Below, piece after piece: positions 35,279 to 46,930 of a stretch of DNA of 64,000 nucleotides. The stretch spans positions 1-64,000 of the forward strand of contig QLIY01000279.1 in NCBI GenBank assembly GCA_003260075.1, in the 5' to 3' direction. The notes under the pieces are model-generated. The model saw only the letters and a program-made list of their open reading frames with translations, was not told where the DNA came from and did not search any database. Each line of letters opens with the position of its first letter. Positions within the stretch are counted from its first letter, which is position 1. Source of the stretch: Phallusia mammillata (taxonomy: Eukaryota > Chordata > Ascidiacea > Phlebobranchia > Ascidiidae). The translations under genes were made by a program, and so were the position numbers.

Positions 35279-36164
35279 AAAAGTTGTTAGTCAGGTTCTG
35301 GCTTCTCTTAGGCCTGAATTCTCATTTTGCCACATTTATGTCGTAATTTAATGTTGATAAACCTGACTTTGGAACATTGTTCAGTGTTTTTAACAACACA
35401 AAGGGGGTAGGGGCTTGTGTTATTGAGTTCCAGTTCTATTTCAGACCGCCTTGTAACTCTGTGAGAACGTCTGTTCAATGTTACAACGAAGAAAAATGGA
35501 TAAGAATCGCTGCATCAGGGAAATAGTGCACTACCTCGTAAAAGTTACAACGTTTTATCTTAGATTCTAAGGAATATTCTTTGTTCTTCCTGTAGTTTTA
35601 CTGTAACTAGACCTGCGTATTGATATCCTGCTTGTGTCCGCTCAATGAAGGTAGTAACGACAAATGTATTAACAATGCAATTGTATTTGTTCACATACGG
35701 TTTTATCCACGTGTATTGTGACAACATACACCATATAGTAAACGTAACAATGTAATAAAATTTAGAAAACAATAGGTTAGTGATGTAACAATAGTTTACA
35801 TTGTTAGTTATTTGACATTCGATACAATAACCGATTGTTTACAAAGAGCATGCCCCATTAATCACTTTTTAAAAGTTATTGCGAACTTAACGTGGCTGTT
35901 GTGGTATAGTAAAGCTACCCAAAATATCTTTGGGCCTTTCCCACGCAAACTAAAATGTCATGTGACTAATTGCCTGCCGGAAATCAAATCTACATTGTAG
36001 CAGTTATTACTGGACCATGCAGCTGCCCTGAACACGCCATTGGGGCATTTAAGCTTTATTTAGTCGCATTGCATGGGTACTGAGTAACTTTTGTTGCAAT
36101 TCAGGTTGGGGAAGCTTAAACATAACAATCATCTCTATCCACTTCACTTGTGCCATTTGTTTCA

Positions 36165-36322
36165 TTAGGTTGGCACAACACGTTTGAGGTAAAAATCGTT
36201 GACGCTTAATTCCGTACAGTTATAGCATACAGTTTGGGGGGGGGGGGTCATTAGGTTGGCACAACACGTTTGGGTTAAAAATCGTTGACGCTTAATTCCG
36301 TACAGTTATAGCATACAGTTTG
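36165..36322 (+). repeat. Repeated segment either side of a twelve-G run
   Basis: About 73 bases beginning TCATTAGGTTGGCACA recur after 36236-36247. The repeat copy reads on as TTTGGTGA, so two of the twelve Gs are native, leaving ten. Confidence 0.75.
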
Positions 36323-36700
36323 GTGATTTATTAAGGCGGGAAGTTTATGATTGTGATGCCAGGTTTATTTCCTACTCTACTATATAGTGTATAATTTCAT
36401 AATTTAAATGCAAAAATCGTCATGAGGGGATACTCGGTTTGCAAATGTCATTGACTGAATGTTATCCTTTTTTACCTTGACCTTCAATGTGTGTGTGACA
36501 ACGTGTTTGTGTTGTGTTAAAAGTGTTGTGTTTTGGTCCATTAACGGCATTTACGTCTGCATACCCGGATTTGTTTGTATTCCGTTTGCTCAGTGTGGAC
36601 TTTGTCGCTTGTCCTCGAATCAACTCTGCACTGTAGGTTGATAAAAGAGTTTGAGTAACTGCTGACTAAGTACCTTTTAAATGTAAATAAAGTCAGTGTA

Positions 36701-38470
36701 GCATATGCTGATTCTTTAAATTAGCAGTTGAAGCTGGGCTGTTACCATAGAATGATTTAATTCGCCATAGCTGGTTGATACAGTATAAGGGCTTTTGATT
36801 TAGTGCGTTGGGCTTCCCCTTTGACTCATTTGTTTTAACTTTAACAAGGTCTTACCACTCCAGTATTAAGACTCTATGGCGTGTAGTACCTTGAGTAGCA
36901 GTGTTTCTGGTTTGTGCCTTAGAACGTTTGTAAAGGTTTAATCTAATCCAGTTGCAGGGTAAACACAGAAATATAATACAAAACGATATGCAACTGTATC
37001 TGATGTCAGGTAAAATTCAGGTTGTATTTCTGTATGTGAGTCGAAATAATCACGAGTAGCCATGTGGTGATCAAGTTACTACGCCAACCGATACCCTGCG
37101 TGTGTGCTCTGTGTTATACGCAAAGTAATTAAATTAACGCTATGCTTTACTAAACGTTTAAGCCTTGCACTTCAAATGGACCAAAGTACACCAGGTGTGT
37201 TATAGAGTCTTGGTTGTTTTCTATATCAATATTGAATTTTCGTTACTTTGCCAAATGTTTCTGTCATGGTCCTTGTTGTATATTTGACTTTGCTTAATCA
37301 GCTTAGCTTGTAACTTTTATCAATAACTGAAAGTCCTATTGGAATTGATACGAGTTTTGGTAACGCTATATGTCCAAACCCAGTAACGCGCGTGTTTGGA
37401 ATGCCTGGAATCAACTTACACTAGTTGCGTGTTAGTTAATACCCAGCGTAAAGTCAGGTTATCCAAGCTGATAAGGTCTTTAAAAAGCAACCTGGGTATA
37501 GACGACCATACGTGTCCACTTAAATCGTTATTTACACCAATGACATTTGTGTTTAATCTCGGGGGGGGGGTATATGCTGATTCTTTAAATTAGCAGTTGA
37601 AGCTGGGCTGACACCATGGAATGATTTAATTTGCCATAGCTGGTTGATACAGTATAAAGGCTTTTGATTTAGTGCGTTGGGTTTCCCTTTTGACTCATTT
37701 GTTTTAACTTTAACAAGGTCTTACCAGTCCAGTATTAAGACTTTATGGCGTGTAGTACCTTGAATGGCAGTGTTTCTGGTTTGTGCCTTAGAACGTTTGT
37801 AAAGGTTTAATCTAAAACACAAAAATATAAACGATTTACAACTGATGTCAGTTGAAATTCAGGGTATATTTCTGTATGTTAGTCGAAATAATTACGAGTA
37901 GCCATGTGGTGATCAAATTACTGCGCCAACCGATACCCTGCGTGTGTGTACTGTGGTGACGTAAAATAATTCAATTAACGCAAGGCTTTATTAACCGTTT
38001 AAGCCTTGCACTTCAAATGGTTCGCTCTATGGAACTACCAAACACACATGTGTGTCATAGAGTCTGATTGTTTTCTGGGTCAATATTGAATTTTCGTTAC
38101 TTTACAAAATGTTTCTGTTATGGTCCTTGTTGTATATTTGACTTTGCTTAAGCAGCTTGACGTCAGCTCTAGCTATAGTAACTTTTATCAATAACTGTAA
38201 GGTCTATTACTCTATTGGAATTGATGCGAGGTTTGGCAACGCTATATGTCCAAACCCAGTAACTTACGCGTTGTTGGAATGCCTGGAATCAACTTACACT
38301 AGTTACGTGTTAATTGATGCCCAGCGTGAAGTCAGTCGGTTTATCCAAGCTGATGAGCTCTTTAGTAAGCAACCTGGGCATAGACGAGCATACATGTCCA
38401 CTTAAATCGTTATTTACACCAATGACATTTGTGTTTAATCTCTGTGAAGTTGTTGTTTGTATTGTCAACA
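36701..38470 (+). repeat. Two diverged copies of an 860-base spacer segment
   Basis: The segment from 36701 to 37560 recurs after the ten-G run 37561-37570 as 37571-38440, with substitutions and small indels. It holds no convincing ORF; short frames in it are not preserved between copies. Confidence 0.75.
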
Positions 38471-39327
38471 TGAGAGTATATTTTGATTTAATCTCATGAA
38501 TCACTGTGTGAGCATGTTCCAAAAAGTTTGTACGCAACTAAAGTTTATCGCAAAAAAGGTCAAGGCTTTCCTAATGAGCTGTTGTCAATGCTTTCTCACG
38601 TTGTTAAGCTGAATGAACAAGTGCTTTGGCTTTCAGTTCAGCCTACAGGGATCAGTTATAAGCTTGCGGTCGAGTCCGCTGCGTCAGTCGTGCGCTTTCA
38701 ACGTCAACAAATACATTCTGATCCTAGTATAACTGCGACCTAATCAACGTGCATTTGATGTGTGTGTCTAGCTGGGTAAACGTTGTTATCTTAGGCTTGG
38801 TATGTGGTTTAGTGGTCAGTTGGTTTGGAAAGACTGCAAGGATTGTCAATGTTTTGTTAGTGAGTCGTTTGGTAAAGCTTAGTGTAGGATGGGGGGGGGG
38901 GATGAGAGTATATTTTGATTTAATCTCATGAATCACTGTGTGAGCATGTTCCAAAAAGTTTGTACGCAACTAAAGTTTATCGCAAAAAAGGTCAAGGCTT
39001 TCCTAATGAGCTGTTGTCAATGCTTTCTCACGTTGTTAAGCTGAATGAACAAGTGCTTTGACTTTCTGTTCAGCCTGCAGGGATCAGTTATAAGCTTGCG
39101 GTCGAGTCCGTTGCGTCAGTCGCGCGCTTTCAACGTCAACAAATACATTCTGATCCTAGTATAACTTCGACCTAATCAACGTGCATTTGATTTGTGTGTC
39201 TAGCTTGGTAAACGTTGTTATCTTAGGCTTGGTGTGTGGTTTAGTGGTCAGTTGGTTTGGAAAGAATGCAAGTACTGTCAATGTTTTGTTAGTGAGTCGT
39301 TTGGTAAAGCTTAGTGTAGGATGAGTT
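38471..39327 (+). repeat. Two copies of a 420-base spacer segment
   Basis: 38471-38890 recurs after the run at 38891-38901. One G of the eleven belongs to the left flank (the other copy reads AGGATGAG), leaving ten. Confidence 0.75.
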
Positions 39328-39513
39328 AGGCAGACCATTTTACGGTGGTTACTTTTTTTTCATTTGCACAATGGATACATTCGTTTGTTTTAAACCCGTT
39401 GGATTGAGTAACCGCGTGTGGTTGGCTGGGTAGCGAATTTGAACCAAAGGCGTCAAAAATAAGTGCAGTCCAATGTGTTCATCGTATTTACCTATGGTGG
39501 TTCGGACCTGAAA

Positions 39514-41700
39514 AGAAATGTAAGCAAACTTAGCTGAAGATTCTGCAATAAAGCGTTTATTCTGACTCGGAATTTCAATAATCTTGTGGAAACAAATCGT
39601 GTATTACAGTACAATGACCAAATGTAAGCTTAGAACAGGGGTGTCCAACCCGTGGCCCGCGGGCCACATGTGGCCCGCAGGAAGGTTTTGGGGGGGGGGG
39701 TAGAAATGTAAGCAAACGTAGCAGAAGATTTTGCAATAAAGCGTTTATTCTGACTCGGAGTTTCAATAATCTTGTTGAAACAAATCGTGTATTACAGTAC
39801 AAGCTTTTCAGACAAAATGACCAAATGTAAGCTTAGAAGATGTTTTCGTGATGGAGTTTAAGGTCTAATTGTAGTCGTTGCTTTAACTTTACATAACATA
39901 TTATGCAGTCTGTGTTTCAAGCATTAGAAGGCTCTTATATTTTTTGTTCTTGCTTCAAATCGCATCACGATTTAGTTTTCAGTCGTACATGGAGGTCGTT
40001 TTAAAGGTCTCTTCAAGATTGGCTGTGCGCGTATGGCAAAACAGTAAAATTTATCTATTTTTGGCTTTAAATCAGTGGTTTTTGCACAGACGTGAAATCA
40101 TTTTCAAACGACAAACGACCGTGATTCACTTTTAATTATCTTTGGGCATTTGTTTCCTGTTTTTCTGTTGTCGTTTAGTTTGAAATTCTATCGTATTTTC
40201 TGGAAATTTATCGAACATACGATCGAAATAATAATATAAGCATCGCTATGAACGTGCCCTGGATCACGTCGAGATTTTGATATGTGGTTAACCTCAAAAC
40301 CGAGTAATAAATTCAATATTGCGGCCGGTAATCGAAGACCGCATCTGAGCTGTTTGATCAGCAATAAAACCTTATGCTTATTTAAGAGGAACCCAAGTCG
40401 TTACGTTTAAATACTGTTTGTGGTTTCCCCAGGATTCAATTCATAACCTTATACTCTCCTACCATTTAATTAGGGTTGTTGGTCAGGAAAATAAATCTTG
40501 GTTTAAATCAATTTTTGTCGTTTCAAAGCATTCTCATGAAATGTTCAAAGGTAAAAATGAACGCTTTACCTGGAGACATATAGGCTACTGTATTTGCCAA
40601 CAAATGTCAAATTTCGTTTCGTGACTTTAAATTTTGGAAATAGGTATTCTGTGAATACGAACTGAGTGGAAGTATGGAGTGTAAAAATCTTTTATTTTAC
40701 TAGTTAAAGGATACAGGGGGGGGGGGCTTAGAAGATGTTTTCGTGATGAAGTTTGAGTTCTAATTGTAGTCGTTGCTCTAAGTCTAACTTACATAACATA
40801 TTACGCAGTCTGTGTTTCGAGCATTAGAAGGCTCTTAACTTTTTTTCTTGCATCAAATCGCATCACGATCTAGTTTTCAGTCGTACATGGAGGTCGTTTT
40901 AAAGGTCTCTTCAAGATTGGCTGTGCGCGTATGGCAAAACAGTAAAATTTATCTATTTTTGGCTTTAAATCAGTGGTTTTTGCACAGACGTGAAATCATT
41001 TTCAAACGACAAACGACCGTGATTCAGGGGGGGGGGGTCGTTACGTTTAAAGACTGTTTGTGGTTTCCCCAGGATTCAATTCATAACCTTATACTCTCCT
41101 GGGGGGGGGGAGCCTATTTTCGGCTTAAAATGGGTTTGCACAGACGTGAAATCATTTTCAAACGACAAACGACCGTGATTCACTTTTAATTATCTTTGGG
41201 CATTTGTTTCCTGTTTTTCTGTTGTCGTTTAGTTTGAAATTCTATCGTATTTTCTGGAAATTTATCGAACATACGATCGAAATAATAATAAAAGCATCGC
41301 TATGAACGTGCCCTGGTTCACGTCGAGATTTTGATATGTGGTTAACCTCAAAACCGAGCAATAAATTCAATATTGCGGCCGGTAATCGAAGACCGCATCT
41401 GAGCTGTGGGGGGGGGGAAATTACGGTTGTTGGTCAGGAAAATAAATCTTGGTTTAAAACCATTTTTGTCGTTTCAAAGCATTTTCATGAAATGTTCAAA
41501 GGTAAAAATGAACGCTTTTCCTGGAGACATATAGGCTACTGTATTTGCCAACAACAGTCAAATTTCGTTTCGTGGCTTTAAATTTTGGAAATAGGTATTG
41601 TGTGAATACGAATTGAGTAGAAGTATGGAGTGTAAAAATCTTTTATTTTACTAGTTAAAGGATACAGTAACTAATGGGAAAAACTTGTTCATTTCCAGTC
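39514..41700 (+). repeat. Several overlapping copies of one spacer region with five joints
   Basis: G-runs at 39690-39700, 40716-40726, 41027-41037, 41101-41110 and 41408-41417 separate fragments that all map onto one stretch, best read unbroken at 39715-40715. The right-hand fragments restart at 39831, about 40400, about 40050 and about 40465 of that stretch. Confidence 0.75.
39636..39689. mobile_element. Left end of a hAT-like element cut by a joint
   Basis: CAGGGGTGTCCAACCC followed by GTGGCCCGCGGG begins right after GCTTAGAA (39628-39635). The element stops at the G-run 39690-39700. The uninterrupted target is present at about 39829-39840, and another copy of the flank restarts with this same 8-mer at 40726. 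Confidence 0.65.
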
Positions 41701-41921
41701 TGGAATTGAAAATTGACGTTATTGCGGTAACAAGGAGTTAAAGGGCCCCTGAAAGCTGTCAAGTGTCTCGTCAAAACACGTAATGACCTTTTAACGATTT
41801 TTGTCACGTGGTGAAAAAGTGACAAGCGTCACGTACAGCAATATTGTGCACTTTTCAACACAGGAATTTATCGGAAACTGGAATTATGTTGATTTAATGA
41901 CTTCTGTAAAACGACCACAAG

Positions 41922-43945
41922 GTGGACATGCGCACGTAACATAGATATAAGCAACGACAATCTTATATTCTCCTCTGAAACGGGAAGAAGTTCTAATGTA
42001 AACCTGTCTAAAGTTTTTCGAAAAAGGGAGTAAAAAGAAGTTTAAGGTTTTAGCCAGTTGGGAATAGGTTGGAATATTTACATTGCTTGAGTTTATTTTG
42101 TGATATAGGTATTTGTGTCAAAACAACGGCACAGAGTTCCAATACTATTTTAGAAGTTCCAATACTAATTTAGAAAAGAAATTGAAACTATGCATATAAA
42201 CAAGTTTAAGGTTTAGCCTATATGGAAACGATTTGAATATTTAAATTACGTGAGTTTTTGTGTGTCTTTAGAAACAGAAATAGATTAATCGTTGTCTTCG
42301 TGAGCTGGGGGGGGGGTGGTGGAAAAGCGCACGTAACATAGATATAAGCCACGAATTTTTTTTTACTCGCCTCTGAAACTGGACGAAGTCCTAATGTAAA
42401 GTTGATGGAAGTTACGTGTATAAAAGAAGTTTAAGGTTTTAGCCATTAGGGAAACGGTTTGAATATTTACAATGCTTTAGTTTATTTTGTGATAGGATAT
42501 TTTTGTCAAAACAACGGGACAGAGTTCAAATGCTAATCTAGCAACAAAAAAGTTGAAACTGCGTATAAAAAAACAAGGTATAGCCTGTTTAGAAACGGTT
42601 TAAATATTTAAATCGTGAGTTTTTGTGTGTCTTTTGAAACAGAAATAGATTAATTGTTGTCTTAGTGAGCTAAACAATTGGGTATTAACCTTTTGCTAAC
42701 CTATACCGTGATATCATGAATGTTTAATGCCATAAAGTCAAAATATTAGTCTAACCACCAATAATGATTACCTTGTAGCATACAAAGCAGCTTTAAAAAG
42801 ACTGGACAACGTTGCTTTACTGATGGAACACTTGTGCCCCTTAAAAAATGTCATATGTTGTGGTGCAATAATGAAGAGTGACTGATATTTGTGTTGCAAT
42901 TCTTTTTTGGAAACCCCGTCCTGGTTTCCTGTCTTTGTTGGTTCCCTTTTGTCGATTCCCTATTGGTCCTTGTTTTGAATCACAAAGAAAAACCACCTCT
43001 TTAATTTAGCCTAATTGTTCCGCATTTGAAAGGGAAAGACATAGCTAGAAAGACCGCAAAATAAATGGAATTTGGCCCTTTTTCGCAGTTCGCCGCCGCA
43101 CTTTGTTGTAGGCATTAAGCTGCATGACAGGACAGCGTTGTTTTCGGTTACCCTATAGTACTGTATAACCTGCTGGATAACAAATAATGTAAAAAATGCG
43201 TGCTAAATTTATTCAACATTTGTTGTTAACAGCACGTGCTTAATTGCAAACTAACTATTTTGGGTGAATTGCAGTGCAGTGTATACACTTCGGGGGGGGG
43301 GGTCTTCGTGAGCTAAGCAATTGGGTATTGACCACATTTACCCTTTTGCTAACCTATACGGTGATGTCATGAATGTTTAATGCCATAAAGGCAAAATATT
43401 AGTCCAACCACCAATAATGATTACCTTGTCGTATGGCATACAAAGCAGCTTTAAATAACTAGACAACGTTGCTTCACTGATGAAACACTTGTGCCCCTTA
43501 AAAAACTGTCATGTGTTGTGGTGCAATAATGAAGACTGGCTGATAGACACGTTAAGGGTTAGTGAGGTCATTTGTGTTGCAATTCTTCTTTGTAAACCCC
43601 GTCCTGATTTCCTGTCTTTGTTGGTTCCCTTTTGTCGATTCCCTACTGATCCTTGTTTTGAATCACAAAGAAAAACCACGTCTTTAATTAAGCCTAATTG
43701 TTGACCGCAAAATAAATGGAGTTTGGCCCTTTTCCGCAGTTTGCCGCCGCACATTGTTGTAGGCATTAAGCTGCATGACAGGACAGCGTTGTTTCCGGTT
43801 ACCCTATAGTACTGTATAACCTGGATAACAAATAATGTAAAAAATGCGTGCTAAATTTATTCAACATTCGTTGTTAACAACACGTGCTTAGTTGCAAACT
43901 AACTATTTTGGGTGAATTGCAGTGCAGTGTATACACTTCGTTACC
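41922..43945 (+). repeat. Overlapping copies joined at 42307-42316 and 43292-43302
   Basis: The segment beginning near 41922 restarts after 42316, and that beginning near 42294/42659 restarts after 43302. The copies differ by insertions of tens of bases as well as substitutions. No supported gene. Confidence 0.7.
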
Positions 43946-45121
43946 CACGATTAGCCAGGTTTAAAGTTGACATTTTAAAAGTCCTAAAGTTTAGTGAAAA
44001 CGAGAGAGGCCCTGCCGGAAGGGAATCTTCTAATTGTAGAACATAGCAATATGAATTGGACAAAACATCAAATATTCTACAGCTTGCAAGCATTTGCTGT
44101 GGTTTCTTGCTAAGTGGACATGAAAATGATTTGCCTTTTACTTGCACTTATCACCGCGTGAGTGTGTCACGCGCTTGTTAACATGTTCAGCGGCATATCA
44201 GCGCCTACTGCTGCTGGCTAGTTCGACTTGACTGACAAAGTGCAACGTCTATACTTGACTTGACGAATCTGTTGATCTGACGAACTGATTGAAGGTTCCG
44301 GGTCTTGTTGGTAGGTCTCCATCATATGTGCCTTAATTTGCTGCCTAATGTCGGATGCAACACAAAGGTAGACTTAGAGTGAAACTTGACTTGAATTTTA
44401 TGGTATTTTGATCTATATGAAGTCTCCTTATTATTATTAAGCAGGAAATTTTGGAGAATGTAAAAGTCCCTTTACAATACCTAAGTCGTAATTGTACAAA
44501 CCTAGTTTCACTGGGTTGGTAGAAATGTTTAAGAACATAGGCGCCGAGTAGGCGGTGGCAGGGTGACGCCGCCACCTTGGGTTTGTTAAGCACGGTGGTG
44601 GCCGCCTTGGAAATTTTGGGTTCTTTGCAGCGGTATCGTACGAAACATCGAAAAATCTGAAGAAGTTTGGGAACAATTTTACTTTTAAAAGGCGTGTTGG
44701 AGAAAAAGCAACAAAACCTCAAACTGTTTTGGTTAGTGCCTGGTTTATGACGTCAAACACACAAATGTTGGCAATGAATGTTTGGCCATTATTGTGTACA
44801 ATGCGATTGTACTGTAACAAATGGTTATTTTAGGTGATACAATAGCGACAACTTGACAAAACGTTGCTAAACCAATAATAACGTTAAAGCAAAGTGTTCC
44901 AAATAAACATTATTTCAAATATTCATTTTTTGAGACTTTGACGAACGTTGCAATCCATTGATAGTTTATTGGGCTTTGAGTTGGAGCTCGTGTGGTTGCA
45001 CGCATCAGTGACTTCAAAATTTGCGTCCGCCACCTTTCACTTTTGTTAAACTCGCCGCACATCTTAACACTTTTATTCTAAACTGGATTGCTCATCCAAA
45101 CGGTTGTAAATTAGTTGCGTT

Positions 45122-45348
45122 TTAATAGCTAGGTACAAGAAAACGTAGAGATGCAACTACACTTAGAACAATCACCAAACCATAGAAATAGCTGCTTAAC
45201 GTGAAAACTCTGTTTAACGCAAAAAGGCGAATACACAAATAATAGACGGCTGTTTTGTCCATATCTGTGCAGCATACGTTTTGATCAACGTCATGTTTAA
45301 TCTTTTCAATACATCCACGACACGACATAAGAGCGCTTAGTGGTGAAC
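45122..45348 (-). CDS. Candidate 3' exon of an unrecognised membrane protein
   Basis: After a good acceptor (GTATTTGTTTAG) the frame stays open for 74 codons and ends in TAA. The peptide is cysteine-rich at first (CRGCIEKIK, then CC) and ends with a hydrophobic stretch that could span a membrane, followed by a nine-residue tail. The GC-x-EK-x-K pattern before a last hydrophobic segment recalls the end of the tetraspanin large loop, but spacing and other cysteines do not clearly match. I could not find upstream exons with confidence. The open frame continues upstream to 45418, so chance remains possible. Confidence 0.3.
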
Positions 45349-46794
45349 CTAAACAAATACTCAAGTCGAGCAAAACGTCAGTGTGAAGTTCATCTTTTGT
45401 CCAAATCGCTGATAACAATGTTCGCCATACTTCAGCATCCGGTTATGGGTTACACATCGTGAAACAACAACGTGAACGGCGTATCAAGGAGATAGATCGG
45501 TCTGGTTATCAGTTGAACGATTAGTTCTTAGTGGAGCGATTTTTCATTTGATAAACGTAATTTGTGCGTCATGTAAAAAAAGGTATAGATTAAATTTTTT
45601 AATTAATTTTGCACTTTATTGTTTTATCTCAAGATGGTTGTTCTGTTCATCCATAAAATGAAGTGATTAAAATGACGTAAATGCAAATATGTTGACGGCC
45701 TTTGAGTTGTCAGATATGTATTAACATTAATAGCAAAGTAGTGCTCCTAACTTACCAATGTTCTTGAATGAGTAATTTATTTCATTGACGTTCTGCTCAT
45801 TATTTTGTTTTTACATGTTTAAAAAAATTAGTTAAAAAATCTACTTAACCCTTTCAAGTTATTTATGAGGCTGGATGGTCATAGCGTGTCATCTCGTCCA
45901 AGCAATGCTTTCTGTCTTAACCAATGTACATTAATTTTATGAAATCGTTCGTACATTTTGTGTTTCATGCGAGGGCAAAGGTCTTTACTATCTGTACAAA
46001 GAGTTTCATGATGAAAGCAGATGTAGAAATAATATTTTGCTATGTGGTGGCCACGGTTTATATTTGCTACCTTTTTGTGAGTAATATTAGCGTCCATATG
46101 TTACGCGTTTGGTAGCTAATTCTCCACAATATGCCATTTGAACAAGCAGTATTGACCAAACGTGCAAAGTCAAACGGGAATTACAGCAAATATTTCCACA
46201 ACATCCCTCATTGGCGTGACTCAAATCGGACAATTACCATTCGATCACATTGAAATGGTGGCATTTTGGTCGATAATTCCTTTTGGTACAATGTTCAACT
46301 GTACTGTTGTCCCTACAAGGGCAGGATTAGCACGTTTTTATGTAATGAAATCTCCAGGAAAACCAGATGCTCACATTCCTCACGTATTTCAGACTCGTTG
46401 CCGGTAGTTCTGAGAGCAAGTTTCTGTACAAGGCCTGAAAGTAGTTCAACAGGTGCCGTGTAAAACTTTTTGATCATGTTAACGCGGTGTAACATATCGA
46501 TTAATCAAACCAGGAATTCAAAAGTCACTTTAGTGTTCGTAGTGCCAGTTATATAGGTTATGTGAGTTAATATCGTGAAACTGCTTTTTTGGGAGTGATA
46601 TAAAACTTTCTGAACCACGCATTTTCTTTCCAAAGAAATGATTTAAGACCACTTTCCATAGACCTATTGTAGGTTTTGGCGTCACGCATTTCAAAAATAT
46701 TTCAATATTTTTCTTGACCATTATTTTTTAATGTCATTCGGTCCATTATGAAAACCACAGCATAGTTTCCTGTATAAAACAGTTATTTCCGCCT

Positions 46795-46930
46795 CTTTCG
46801 GTTTCTGAACCCTTAAAACGGGTCCGAACCAGGTCGAACTGAAAGTACAAGCCCGACCCGAAACCGTATTTGTTTTGAAAGAAGGCCCTAAATTAGACCC
46901 GAAAGTGAAATTGAGGTCGAAAATGAAGAC
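46795..46930. repeat. Degenerate CCCGAA-rich interspersed repeat
   Basis: Irregular GAACC/CCCGACCCGAAA motifs resemble those at 62605-62690 (GAGCCCGAACCCGAAATAC). This looks like a dispersed low-copy repeat; ORFs across it are not convincing. Confidence 0.35.

Larger units (their letters stand above)
31859..44344. other. Spacer dominated by haplotype repeats
   Basis: Starts with the likely 3' UTR of the CTX-like gene (AATAAA at 32983-32988 is one candidate signal). The rest is a hAT-like element, one weak exon candidate at 34.4 kb and the joined duplicate segments from 36.1 to 43.9 kb. Confidence 0.45.

Noticed and set aside
36165-43945. A novel array of G-tract-separated repeats acting as a biological system
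   Set aside because: The constant ten-base G length and the restart of already-read unique sequence fit assembly joints better than any repeat array or CRISPR-like structure.
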